Positions 41,297 to 49,900 of a stretch of 64,000 nucleotides of DNA are shown in pieces. Numbering within the stretch: position 1 is the first letter of the stretch; each line of letters opens with the position of its first letter. The DNA comes from Bordetella petrii (GTDB lineage Bacteria; Pseudomonadota; Gammaproteobacteria; Burkholderiales; Burkholderiaceae_B): positions 868,001 through 932,000 of the forward strand of contig NC_010170.1 in assembly GCF_000067205.1 (NCBI RefSeq), written 5' to 3'. A program made the translations under genes and the position numbers. The notes under the pieces were generated by a model. The model saw only the letters and a list, made by a program, of their open reading frames with translations, did not search any database and was not told the origin of the DNA.

Positions 41297-42648
41297 TCGG
41301 CCTCGCGCGGCGCGGCGGCGCGGCGCGGACGGCGGCGCCGCTTGCGCGGGGCGCCGGCTTCGGCCGGGTCGCGCGGCAGGCGGCCCAGTTCTTCGATCAT
41401 GTCGGCGCGGGTGGCGTCGTCGCCATTGGCCAGGTCCATCCACCACTGGGCCAGCACGCTGTCGAACTCGCCGGCCGCGGCCCGCAATTGCAGGAAGTCG
41501 CAGGCCGCGCGAAAGCGCGGCTGCTCGATCATGCGGTAGATGGTCTTGCCCATGCGGCGCTCGAAGCGGGGCTGCATGAACCAGATTTCGCGCATGTCGG
41601 CCGAAAACCGGCGCTGGATGGCCAGCTTTTCGGTCTGCTCGTCCAGCACCGAATCGGCGGCGCGCACCAGCGCGGGCACCGAGTGTTCACCCTGGGCGCG
41701 CAGCTGCTTCCAGCGCGATTCCACTTGCTGCCACAACAGCGACGCAAACAGGAAGCTGGGGCTGATGCTCTTGCCGGCGCGCACGCGCGAGTCGGTGCGT
41801 TCGAGCGCCAGCTCGACGAAGTGTTCGCCGCCGGGCTGCTCCAGCACGACGTCAAGCAGAGGCAGCAGGCCGTGATGCAGGCCGTCGGCGCGCAACTGGC
41901 GCAGGCAGTCCATGGCATGGCCGCAGGTCAGCAGCTTGAGCATTTCGTCGAACAGGCGCGAGGCCGGCACGTTCTCGATCAGCGGCGCCATGGTGCCGAT
42001 GGGCTTGCGTGTGGCGGGGTCGATGCTGCCATTGAGCTTGGCGGCGAAACGCACGGCGCGCAGCATGCGCACCGGGTCTTCGCGGTAGCGCTGGGCCGGG
42101 TCGCCAATGATGCGCACCTGGCGTTTTTTCAGGTCTTGCACGCCGTTGTGGTAGTCAATGACCTCTTCGGTGTGCGGATCGTAGTACAGCGCGTTCATGG
42201 TGAAATCGCGCCGCGCGGCATCTTCTTCGTGGGTGCCGAACACATTGTCGCGCAGGATGCGGCCGTGCTCGTCGGTCTCCTGGTCTTGCGAGGCAGGAGC
42301 CCGGAACGTAGAGGTTTCGATGATCTCCTGGCCGAACACCACGTGCACCAGCTGGAAGCGCCGGCCAATGATGCGGGCGCGGCGGAACAGCGGGCGGATC
42401 TGTTCGGGCGTGGCGTTGGTGGCCACGTCGAAATCCTTGGGTTCCAGGCCCACGATCAGGTCGCGCACGGCGCCGCCCACGATGTAGGCCGAATAGCCGT
42501 GCTGGCGCAGCACTTCACAGACCTTGATGGCGTGGCGGGAAACGTTGCGCCGGTCGATGCCGTGCTTGTCGCGCGTGATGCGCTGAGGCCCTCGGGCCGC
42601 CGGCGTGAACAGCCGGCTGACAAATTTTTTTATGGTGTCGGTGATCAT
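41293..42648 (-). CDS. pcnB: Poly(A) polymerase I
   Basis: 451 aa; adds 3' poly(A) tails to RNAs and so promotes their decay. The nucleotidyltransferase core has AYIVGGAVRDLIVGLEPKDF with GG at 58-59 and Asp72/Asp74 (DFDVAT), followed by IGRRFQLVHV. The RNA-binding part holds RYREDPVRMLRAVRFAAKL. The C-terminus is Arg-rich (RKRRRRPRRAAAPRE), as in class II poly(A) polymerases rather than tRNA nucleotidyltransferases. Overlaps neighbours by 1 bp (TAATG) upstream and 4 bp downstream. Confidence 0.95.
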   Translation of the reverse strand: MITDTIKKFVSRLFTPAARGPQRITRDKHGIDRRNVSRHAIKVCEVLRQHGYSAYIVGGAVRDLIVGLEPKDFDVATNATPEQIRPLFRRARIIGRRFQLVHVVFGQEIIETSTFRAPASQDQETDEHGRILRDNVFGTHEEDAARRDFTMNALYYDPHTEEVIDYHNGVQDLKKRQVRIIGDPAQRYREDPVRMLRAVRFAAKLNGSIDPATRKPIGTMAPLIENVPASRLFDEMLKLLTCGHAMDCLRQLRADGLHHGLLPLLDVVLEQPGGEHFVELALERTDSRVRAGKSISPSFLFASLLWQQVESRWKQLRAQGEHSVPALVRAADSVLDEQTEKLAIQRRFSADMREIWFMQPRFERRMGKTIYRMIEQPRFRAACDFLQLRAAAGEFDSVLAQWWMDLANGDDATRADMIEELGRLPRDPAEAGAPRKRRRRPRRAAAPREAE

Positions 42649-43346
42649 TAGGATTTGGCGTCTTCCATGTGCTCGAACAGGTCGAGCACCTGCCAGCCGC
42701 GCGTGCGCGCAATGTCGCGCAGCGACGGGCTGGGATTGGCCGCCACGGGCCGGCTGACGGCCTCGAGCAGCGGTACATCGTTGACCGAATCGCTATAAAA
42801 GAACGATTCGGAGAAATCCGCAAGCGTCAGTCCCATGCCGGCCAGCCACTGTTTGACGCGCACGACCTTGCCTTCTTTGAAGCTGGGCGTGCCCTGGATG
42901 CGGCCGGTGTAGCGGCCGTTGCGGTATTCGGGATCGGTGGCGATCAGGTGCGGCACGCCGAAGGCGCGCGCAATGGGCGCCGTGACGAAGCTGTTGGTGG
43001 CCGTGACCAGCGCGCACAGGTCGCCGGCCGACAGGTGCCGCTCGACCAGCTGCAGGGCCTGCGGGGTGATGTCGGGGCGCACGACCTGCGCCATGAATTC
43101 TTCGTGCCAGGCTGCCAGGTCGAACGGCGTATGCGCGGCCAGCAGGCCCAGCATGAACTCGGCCGCCTGTTCGGCGGTGAGCTGGCCCTGGTTGTAGCGC
43201 ACCATCAGGTCGTCGTTGCGGCGGCGCGCTTCGTCGGGATCGCCGGCGCGTCCGGTGCGCGCCAGGAAATCGGCCCACTGGTAGTCGCTGTCGAGCGGCA
43301 GCAGCGTGTGATCCAGGTCGAACAGCGCGAGTCGTCGGGGCGTCAT
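42648..43346 (-). CDS. HAD-family hydrolase (SerB/CicA-like phosphatase, HAD-IB)
   Basis: 232 aa. The HAD motif I is ALFDLDHTLLPLDSDYQWAD (Asp10, Asp12), motif II is in ALVTATNSFVT, motif III uses the Lys of SFKEGKVVRV, and motif IV is FFYSDSVNDVPLLE. It belongs to subfamily IB, whose members include phosphoserine and histidinol-phosphate phosphatases; the exact substrate is unclear. It overlaps hda by 4 bp and pcnB by 1 bp, and this hda-HAD-pcnB order is common in beta-proteobacteria. Confidence 0.92.
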   Translation of the reverse strand: MTPRRLALFDLDHTLLPLDSDYQWADFLARTGRAGDPDEARRRNDDLMVRYNQGQLTAEQAAEFMLGLLAAHTPFDLAAWHEEFMAQVVRPDITPQALQLVERHLSAGDLCALVTATNSFVTAPIARAFGVPHLIATDPEYRNGRYTGRIQGTPSFKEGKVVRVKQWLAGMGLTLADFSESFFYSDSVNDVPLLEAVSRPVAANPSPSLRDIARTRGWQVLDLFEHMEDAKS

Positions 43347-44044
43347 GGCGTTTGCGTATCGGGGTCTGCCAGCATGGCGCGCAGCAGCGGAATGGTAATG
43401 GGCCGGCCGGTGGCCAGGGAATAGCGGTCTAGCGCGTCGAGCAGGGCGGCAAGCTTGCGGATGTCGCGTTCGCGGTGCGTGAGCATCCATTGGATGACTT
43501 CGGGCGCCAGCTGCAGGCCGCGTTCGGCGGCTTGTGCCGCCAGCGCGGCCCGCTTGTCGGCGTCGGACAGCGGTTCCAGCCGGAAGACCAGGTCCCAGCC
43601 CAGGCGGGTGCGCAGGTCTTCGCGCAACGGCATGGACAGGGGCGCGCGGTCGCCGGCCACCGCCAAGGCGAATGCGCGGCTGGTGGCCGCGCATTCGCGC
43701 CACCGATTGTACAGGGCGAACAGGCCGGCCTGCCGGGCGTCGTCCATGCGGTGCACGTCGTCGATGGCTACCACCGTCGGCATGGCGGCGGCGGAGTCGG
43801 CGCCGGCCAGCTGCCGCAGCGCCTGGGCCCCTTGCGCCGCGTCGATATACATGGCGCCCGGCACGGCGGCCAGCCCGCGCAGCAGGTGGCTGCGGCCGCA
43901 GCCGGCGGCGCCCCACAGGTATACGGCCCGGCCCGGCGCCAGCGCGCGCGCGGCGGCCAGCGCTTCGCCATTGGGACCGGCGATGTAGTTCTGCAGCGTG
44001 GGGGCGGTTGCGGGAAGAACGTCGAGCAGCAGCTGGCGATTCAT
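43343..44044 (-). CDS. hda: DnaA regulatory inactivator Hda
   Basis: 233 aa, a DnaA-like AAA+ protein without the DNA-binding domain. It partners with the beta clamp to make DnaA hydrolyse its ATP after initiation. The N-terminus MNRQLLLDVLP supplies the clamp-binding QLxL motif (residues 4-7). Walker A is the Hda-type variant LWGAAGCGRSHLL, Walker B is TVVAIDDVHRM, and the sensor region LSDADKRAALAAQAAERG is visible. It is divergent from purM; the two starts are 137 bp apart. Confidence 0.94.
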   Translation of the reverse strand: MNRQLLLDVLPATAPTLQNYIAGPNGEALAAARALAPGRAVYLWGAAGCGRSHLLRGLAAVPGAMYIDAAQGAQALRQLAGADSAAAMPTVVAIDDVHRMDDARQAGLFALYNRWRECAATSRAFALAVAGDRAPLSMPLREDLRTRLGWDLVFRLEPLSDADKRAALAAQAAERGLQLAPEVIQWMLTHRERDIRKLAALLDALDRYSLATGRPITIPLLRAMLADPDTQTP

Positions 44045-44181
44045 GGGTGGCGATAGGTACAGGGCGGGGTGGCGCGGCCCTTGCGGGCCGGGCTGAACGA
44101 TAGCAGGCGCGCGGGCATCGTAAAATGCTGGCGCGGCACCCCGTCAACCCTGCAATTGTTACATACCCCACGGTTTTTCTC

Positions 44182-45231
44182 ATGACTACTCAACCTTCCG
44201 CCCCCCTGACGTACCGCGACGCCGGCGTCGACATCGACGCGGGCGACGCCCTGGTCGACCGCATCAAGCCTCTGGCTGCGCGCACCATGCGTCCCGGCGT
44301 GCTGGCCGGCATCGGCGGGTTCGGCGCCCTGTTCCAGGTGCCCGGGAAGTACCGCGAGCCCGTGCTGGTGTCCGGCACCGACGGCGTGGGCACGAAACTG
44401 CGCCTGGCGTTCGAATGGAACCGCCACGATACGGTAGGCGTCGACCTGGTCGCCATGAGCGTCAACGACATCCTCGTGCAGGGCGCCGAGCCGCTGTTCT
44501 TCCTGGACTACTTCGCCTGCGGCAAGCTGTCGGTGGACACGGCGGCCGCGGTGGTGGGTGGCATTGCGCGCGGCTGCGAACTGGCCGGCTGCGCCCTGAT
44601 CGGCGGCGAAACCGCCGAAATGCCCGGCATGTATCCCGACGGCGAATACGACCTGGCCGGTTTCGCGGTGGGGGCGGTCGAAAAGTCCGCCATCCTCGAC
44701 GGCAAGTCGATCCAGCCGGGCGACGTGGTGCTGGGCCTGGCGTCCAGCGGGGCGCACTCCAACGGCTATTCGCTGGTGCGCAAGATCCTGGACCGCGCCG
44801 GCGCGCGTCCCGACCAGGACTTCCACGGCCAGCCGCTGGCCGACGTGGTGATGGCGCCCACGCGCATCTATGTGAAGCAGGTGCTGGCCGCGCTGGCGGC
44901 GCATACGGGCGGCATCAAGGGGCTGGCGCATATTACCGGCGGCGGCCTGCTCGACAACGTGCCGCGCATCCTGCAGCCCGGCCTGTCGGCCCGCCTGCAC
45001 CGCGACGCCTGGCAAATGCCGCAGCTGTTCCAGTGGCTGCAGCAGCAGGGCGGCGTAGCCGACACTGAAATGCACCGCGTCTTCAACTGCGGCATCGGCA
45101 TGGTGATCGTGGTCGATGCCGCGCAGGCTGACGCGGTGGCCGCCACGCTGGCTGCCCAGGGCGAGACGGTCAGCCGGATCGGCGAGATCGTTGCCCAGAA
45201 AGACGGCGAGGCACAGACGGTCGTCGTCTAG
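44182..45231 (+). CDS. purM: Phosphoribosylformylglycinamidine cyclo-ligase (AIR synthase)
   Basis: 349 aa, the usual PurM length; it closes the imidazole ring to make AIR in purine synthesis. Seen: TYRDAGVDIDAGDALVDRIK, the ATP-site LVSGTDGVGTKLRLA, VNDILVQGAEPLFFLDYFA, LIGGETAEMPGMY, SSGAHSNGYSLVRKI and HITGGGLLDNVPRIL. Start ATG 44182 is the only sensible one. The pair purM/hda in divergent arrangement is typical of the group. Confidence 0.97.
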   Translation: MTTQPSAPLTYRDAGVDIDAGDALVDRIKPLAARTMRPGVLAGIGGFGALFQVPGKYREPVLVSGTDGVGTKLRLAFEWNRHDTVGVDLVAMSVNDILVQGAEPLFFLDYFACGKLSVDTAAAVVGGIARGCELAGCALIGGETAEMPGMYPDGEYDLAGFAVGAVEKSAILDGKSIQPGDVVLGLASSGAHSNGYSLVRKILDRAGARPDQDFHGQPLADVVMAPTRIYVKQVLAALAAHTGGIKGLAHITGGGLLDNVPRILQPGLSARLHRDAWQMPQLFQWLQQQGGVADTEMHRVFNCGIGMVIVVDAAQADAVAATLAAQGETVSRIGEIVAQKDGEAQTVVV

Positions 45232-45255
45232 TCGGCGGCCTGTCTGCGTATTGCC

Positions 45256-45454
45256 CAGGTGTCAGGCTCCGCCAGGCGCCTGACACCGTGCTATTGAGAT
45301 AGCCGCTACGCGCTTCGGTGTCTGGCACCTGCGGAGCCAGACACCTGCCACAATCGCCTTCAATCAGGTGTCAGGCTCCGCCAGGTGCCTGACACCGTGC
45401 TGTTGAGACAGCCGCTGCCCACTTCGGTGTCTGGCACCTTCGGAGCCAGACACC
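45256..45454. repeat. Two P1-P2 pairs of REP-like palindromes
   Basis: P1 at 45256-45287 and 45365-45396 (arms GGTGTCAGGC / GCCTGACACC), P2 at 45317-45345 and 45426-45454 (arms GGTGTCTGGC / GCCAGACACC). Spacers hold GTGCTATTGAGATAGCCGC-like sequence. The pairs form a 109-bp tandem duplication between the convergent purM and miaA genes. Confidence 0.9.
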
Positions 45455-45505
45455 TGGCTCAATCGGCCCTTGCCAGGCGCCGCAGGCAAAGACGCATGGC
45501 AATGG

Positions 45506-46450
45506 TCAGTCCGCCAGTATCTCGGCCACTCGGTCAACAACCCGCCCGCTGGCATTCCCCGCCAGGCAATCCACCACCAGGCGTTCCGGCTGCGCCCGCA
45601 GCCAGGTCAGCTGCCGCTTGGCCAGCTGCCGCGTTGCCGCGATGGCCTGTTCGCGCGCGGTTTCCAGATCGACCGCGCCATCCAGGTGCGCCCACATCTG
45701 CCGGTAGCCCACGCAGCGCACTGACGGCAAGCCGGGGTGCAGGTCGCCACGCGCGCGCAGGGCGCGCACTTCATCGAGCAGGCCGCCGGCCAGCATGGCA
45801 TCGAAGCGCTGCGCAATGCGCGCATGCAGGGCGGCGCGGTCCGAGGGCTCGAGGCTCAGCGTCACATAGCGGTGCGGCGTGGCGTCGGCCGCGCGCTGCC
45901 GGCCGTGCAGCAACGCTGACATGGGCTGGCCGCTGAGCGTGCAGATTTCCAGGGCGCGCTGAATACGCTGGCTGTCATTGGGAGCCAGGCGCGCCGCCGT
46001 GGCGGGGTCCAGCCGCGCCAGCTCGGCATGCAGGGCTGGCCAGCCCAGGCGCGCGGCCCGCGCTTCCAGTTCGGCGCGCAGCGCCGGGTCGGCCTGCGGC
46101 AGGTCGTCCAGGCCATCGCGCAGCGCCTTGTAGTACAGCATGGTGCCGCCGGCCAGCAGCGGCATGCGGCCGCGCGCGCGGATCTCGTCGATGAGGCGCA
46201 GCGCGTCGGCGCGGAACTCGGCCGCCGAATACGACTGCGCCGGGTCGCGGATGTCCAGCAGGTGCTGGGGCACGCGGGCCTGTTCGGCGGGCGAGGGCTT
46301 GGCCGTGCCGATGTCCATGCCGCGGTAGATAGTGGCGGAATCGACGTTGACCACCTCCAGCGGCCAGCGCTGCGCCAGCGCCAGCGTGGCGGCGCTCTTG
46401 CCGGCCGCGGTGGGGCCGGCCAGGCAGACGATGGGGGCGGCGGAACTCAT
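45506..46450 (-). CDS. miaA: tRNA dimethylallyltransferase
   Basis: 314 aa, normal MiaA length; it adds the dimethylallyl group to A37 of tRNAs reading UNN codons. The P-loop is LAGPTAAGKSAATLAL, the substrate region is DSATIYRGMDIGTAKPS, and the tRNA-binding S-x-R-x-V-G-Y-R-Q motif appears as PSVRCVGYRQMW. ATG 46450 is preferred over the upstream ATG 46477. It follows mutL by 45 bp on the same strand, the widespread mutL-miaA pair. Confidence 0.95.
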   Translation of the reverse strand: MSSAAPIVCLAGPTAAGKSAATLALAQRWPLEVVNVDSATIYRGMDIGTAKPSPAEQARVPQHLLDIRDPAQSYSAAEFRADALRLIDEIRARGRMPLLAGGTMLYYKALRDGLDDLPQADPALRAELEARAARLGWPALHAELARLDPATAARLAPNDSQRIQRALEICTLSGQPMSALLHGRQRAADATPHRYVTLSLEPSDRAALHARIAQRFDAMLAGGLLDEVRALRARGDLHPGLPSVRCVGYRQMWAHLDGAVDLETAREQAIAATRQLAKRQLTWLRAQPERLVVDCLAGNASGRVVDRVAEILAD

Positions 46451-46495
46451 GCCGGCCCGGGCGCGGCGCGCCCGCAAGGCAATGCGCGCATGATG

Positions 46496-48421
46496 TTATT
46501 GCCCGCGCAGGAAAAGCTTGTCCAGGTCGGACACCGACCATTGCACCCAGGTGGGGCGGCCATGATTGCACTGGTCGGCGCGCTCGGTCACTTCCATCTG
46601 GCGCAGCAGTGCATTCATTTCCTCGATGCTCAGGCGCCGGTTGGCGCGCACCGAACCGTGGCAGGCCATGGTGGACAGCAGTTCGTTGCGCTGCTCGGTG
46701 AGCAGGCGCGACACGCCCACCGAGGCCAGGTCGCGCAGCACGGCGCGCGCCATGGTTTCGATGTCGCCGCGCGCCAGCAGCGCGGGCACCGAGCGCACCG
46801 CGATCGAGGTGGGGCCGGCCGGGCGCAGGTCGAAACCCAGGCCGGCCAGTTCTTGCTGGTGTTCTTCGGCCAGGGCCACGTCTTTTTCCTGGGCGTGGAA
46901 TACCACGGGCACCAGCAGGTCCTGGCGCGGCAGGTCGCGCGCGTCGAGCGCCTGCTTCAGTTGTTCGTACACCACCCGCTCGTGGGCGGCATGCATGTCG
47001 ACCAGCACCAGCCCGCGCCGGTTCTGCGCCAGGATGTAAATGCCGTGTAATTGCGCCAGCGCCATGCCCAGCGGGTGTTCTTCATCGGCGGGCAGGGCGC
47101 GGGGGGATGCCGGCGCTGGCTCGCGCAGCGTGGCAGGCGCCGGCGCGGTGTTGTCGAGCGGCCGGTACAGCGTGCGCCAATCGGTGGCGGGAATGCCGGC
47201 CGGTTCGGTATGCAGGCGGAAGGGCACTTGCGCGTGCGGCCGGGCGGTTCGGTCTGGCGCGGCAGGCCAGGCCGCCGCGCTGCCGCCGCCGGCAGAGAGC
47301 ATGGCGGCGGGAGTGGTTTCGACCGTCAGGGCGGGTGCGCCTGTGTCGGATGCGGCGGCTGGCGCGCCCGGGGCCATGCCGGCCGCCGCCGGAACGGCGG
47401 ATGCGCCGCCGGTCTGCGCCAGCGCCTGGCCGACCACTTGCGATACGAACCGGTGCACGGCGCCGCTGTCGCGGAAGCGCACTTCATGCTTGGCCGGATG
47501 CACATTGACGTCGACCGCGCCGGGGTCGATGTCCAGGTACAGCACATAGGCCGGCTGGCGGTCGCCGTGCAGCACGTCCGCATAGGCGGCTCGCAGCGCA
47601 TGACTGACGGTGCGGTCGCGCACGTAGCGGCCATTGACGTACAAGTACTGGCGGTCGGCTCGCGCGCGGGCCGCGGTGGGGCGCGTGATCATGCCCGACA
47701 GGCCGATGGCGCCGGCCGAGGCTTCCACCGGCAGGCCGTGTTCAGTGAATTCGGCGCCCAGGACGTCGCGGATGCGTTGGCCCGGATCGGCCGGCAGCCA
47801 CTGGCGCTGCGCGCGGTCGTGATGAAACAGGCGGAACGCGATGTCGGGATGCGCCAGCGCGATGCGCTCCAGCGCATCGACGCAATGGCCGAATTCGGTG
47901 GCCTCGGCGCGCAGGAACTTGCGGCGCGCGGGCACCGAGTCGAACAGCTGGCGCACGTCGACAGTGGTGCCCGGCGGGCCCGAGGCCGGCGTCACTTGCA
48001 GGCTGCCGCCGTCGATCTGCCAGGCGTGTTCGCCGTCGCGCGTGCGCGAGATCAGCGTGACCTGCGCCACCGAAGCGATAGAGGCCAGGGCCTCGCCGCG
48101 GAACCCCATCGAAGCCACCGATTCGAGTTCGCCCAGCGAGCGGATCTTGCTGGTGGCGTGGCGCGCCAGGGCCAGCGGCAATTCTTCGGGCGGAATGCCC
48201 ACGCCGTCGTCTGACACGGCAATGCGCCGGATGCCGCCGCCTTCCAGGCGCACTTCGATGGCGCGCGCGCCGGCATCGATGGCGTTTTCAAGCACTTCTT
48301 TCAGCACGGACGCGGGCCGCTCGATGACCTCGCCCGCGGCGATCTGGCTGATCAGCAGGTCGGGCAGGGCGGCGATGGCGCGGCGTTCGGACATGGCGGG
48401 CGGCGGGAGGGAATCGGGCAT
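46496..48421 (-). CDS. mutL: DNA mismatch repair protein MutL
   Basis: 641 aa. The GHKL ATPase N-terminus has LLISQIAAGEVIERPASVLK, ENAIDAGARAIEV, DDGVGI and GFRGEAL. The linker is long and Pro/Ala-rich. The C-terminal dimerisation domain carries DMHAAHERVVYE, TMACHGSVRANR, CNHGRP and a final FLR. These correspond to the endonuclease motifs DQHAx2Ex4E, ACR, CPHGRP and FxR of nicking MutL proteins, with Q to M in the first. Start is ATG 48421 or the internal ATG 48394. Divergent from dedA. Confidence 0.95.
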   Translation of the reverse strand: MPDSLPPPAMSERRAIAALPDLLISQIAAGEVIERPASVLKEVLENAIDAGARAIEVRLEGGGIRRIAVSDDGVGIPPEELPLALARHATSKIRSLGELESVASMGFRGEALASIASVAQVTLISRTRDGEHAWQIDGGSLQVTPASGPPGTTVDVRQLFDSVPARRKFLRAEATEFGHCVDALERIALAHPDIAFRLFHHDRAQRQWLPADPGQRIRDVLGAEFTEHGLPVEASAGAIGLSGMITRPTAARARADRQYLYVNGRYVRDRTVSHALRAAYADVLHGDRQPAYVLYLDIDPGAVDVNVHPAKHEVRFRDSGAVHRFVSQVVGQALAQTGGASAVPAAAGMAPGAPAAASDTGAPALTVETTPAAMLSAGGGSAAAWPAAPDRTARPHAQVPFRLHTEPAGIPATDWRTLYRPLDNTAPAPATLREPAPASPRALPADEEHPLGMALAQLHGIYILAQNRRGLVLVDMHAAHERVVYEQLKQALDARDLPRQDLLVPVVFHAQEKDVALAEEHQQELAGLGFDLRPAGPTSIAVRSVPALLARGDIETMARAVLRDLASVGVSRLLTEQRNELLSTMACHGSVRANRRLSIEEMNALLRQMEVTERADQCNHGRPTWVQWSVSDLDKLFLRGQ

Positions 48422-48533
48422 GTGGCGATTTTAGCCTCCGGACCCGTCCGCGCCGAAAGCGGCCCGGGGGTTCTGCGGGCGGCAAGCCCGGTGCGCTATA
48501 GTCGAAGCCGGTTCGGTATTTGCCAGGATTTGC

Positions 48534-48625
48534 CAGGTGTCTGGCTCCCGCCAGGGTGCCTGACGCCGTGCTATTGAGACAGCCTCTGGCCGCTTCGGTG
48601 TCTGGCACCTGCGACGCCAGACACC
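48534..48625. repeat. P1-P2 pair of REP-like palindromes
   Basis: P1 at 48534-48567 (arms GGTGTCTGGC / GCCTGACGCC, imperfect) and P2 at 48597-48625 (arms GGTGTCTGGC / GCCAGACACC), with a GTGCTATTGAGACAGCC spacer like that at 45288. Here the pair lies between divergent genes (mutL and the DedA-family gene), and P2 ends 50 bp before the latter's start, so it could affect expression. Confidence 0.88.
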
Positions 48626-48675
48626 TGGTTGCGCGGCCTGGCGTCGCGGCGCCGCTAATTTCACACGGTTATTGC

Positions 48676-49332
48676 ATGCTCGAATTTTTCCAGATGGTGT
48701 TGCACATCGACCAGACGCTGGGCGTCTGGGTCGAACAATACGGGTCGTGGGTCTACCTGGTTCTGTTCCTGATCATCTTCGCCGAAACGGGGCTGGTGGT
48801 GCTGCCTTTCCTGCCCGGCGATTCACTGCTGTTCATCGCGGGCGCGTTCGGCGCCACGGGCAGCCTCGACCCGCTGCTGCTGGGCGCGCTGCTGATCGTG
48901 GCGGCGGTCGTGGGCAATACGGTCAACTACGCCATCGGCCGCGCCATCGGGCCGCGCGTGTTCACCATGAACGTGCGTTTCCTGGATCGCGCGGCGCTGC
49001 TGCGCACGCACATGTTCTACGAAAGGCACGGCGGCAAGACCATCGTGATGTCGCGCTTTCTGCCCATCTTCCGCACCTTCGCGCCATTCGTGGCGGGAGT
49101 GGCCGAAATGAACCTGCTGCGCTTTCAGTTGTTCAACGTGAGCGGCGCCGTGCTCTGGGTGGCGGGCCTGATCACGGCCGGCTATTTCTTCGGCAACATC
49201 CCCCTGGTGAAAGAACACCTGAACACGATCGTGCTGATCGGCCTGGCGGCGGCCATCGTGCCGGTGGTGCTGGCCGGGCTGGTGAAGCTGGCGCGCGGGC
49301 GCCGGCACGCCGGCAAGGATTCGCACCCCTGA
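48676..49332 (+). CDS. DedA-family membrane protein
   Basis: 218 aa with about five hydrophobic segments. The family signature is clear: FAETGLVVLPFLPGDSLLFI near residues 37-56, GNTVNYAIGRAIG, and the conserved arginine/glycine region SRFLPIFRTFAPFVAGVAEM. DedA proteins are lipid scramblase/flippase-like proteins (undecaprenyl-phosphate or phospholipid transport, proton-motive-force maintenance). ATG 48676 is the first that keeps the first helix intact. No gene on the same strand follows closely. Confidence 0.92.
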   Translation: MLEFFQMVLHIDQTLGVWVEQYGSWVYLVLFLIIFAETGLVVLPFLPGDSLLFIAGAFGATGSLDPLLLGALLIVAAVVGNTVNYAIGRAIGPRVFTMNVRFLDRAALLRTHMFYERHGGKTIVMSRFLPIFRTFAPFVAGVAEMNLLRFQLFNVSGAVLWVAGLITAGYFFGNIPLVKEHLNTIVLIGLAAAIVPVVLAGLVKLARGRRHAGKDSHP

Positions 49333-49372
49333 AGGCCCGCAACCGCGCAAGCGCCGGCGGCGGCCCGAGCGT

Positions 49373-49807
49373 TCAGTCGTGCGGGGCGGGGTCGCTGGCC
49401 TTCGGCCAATAGGTGCCGAACACCCACAGGTTCAGTTCCGGATCGCGGCACGAGAACTCCCGGCTGCCGTAGCTGGTGTCGGCGGGCTCGGATTCGATCC
49501 GGGCGCCGGCCGCCTTGACTTGTTCGTATAGCGCGTCGGGATCTGCCACGGCCACGTACAGCGCATCGGTGCGGCGGCCGTCCAGGCTGCCGACCATCTT
49601 GCCGTAGGCGTCATCGCGATGCTGGCCCAGCATCAGAATCGACGAGCCCAGGGCCAGTTCGGCATGCTGCACTTCGCCCGCATGCCGGTAGACGACCCGT
49701 TCGGTGAAGCCATAGGTGTCGACCAGCCAGCGGATCATCGCTTCGGCGTCGTGGCAGCGTAGTGTGGGAAACAGGCAAGGCGGCTCGCCTGCGGTATGTG
49801 CGGTCAT
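49373..49807 (-). CDS. VOC-superfamily glyoxalase/bleomycin-resistance-like protein
   Basis: 144 aa, full length for a two-module VOC protein: CLFPTLRCHDAEAMIRWLVD, the E-V-Q-H-A-E-L strand, then VAVADPDALYEQVKAAGARI, ending REFSCRDPELNLWVFGTYWP. It resembles the PhnB-like/YaeR-type group whose substrates are mostly unknown. It stands alone between the DedA-family gene (convergent) and the amidase gene upstream on its own strand, from which it is 93 bp away. Confidence 0.88.
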   Translation of the reverse strand: MTAHTAGEPPCLFPTLRCHDAEAMIRWLVDTYGFTERVVYRHAGEVQHAELALGSSILMLGQHRDDAYGKMVGSLDGRRTDALYVAVADPDALYEQVKAAGARIESEPADTSYGSREFSCRDPELNLWVFGTYWPKASDPAPHD

Positions 49808-49900
49808 CGGGGTGCTCCTTCCGGTCGGCAGGAGTCCCCATCATAGAAGCAGCGTGCCGGCGGGCGTCCGGCTTTGAATAATTGTTACCCTTGCCGCGCG

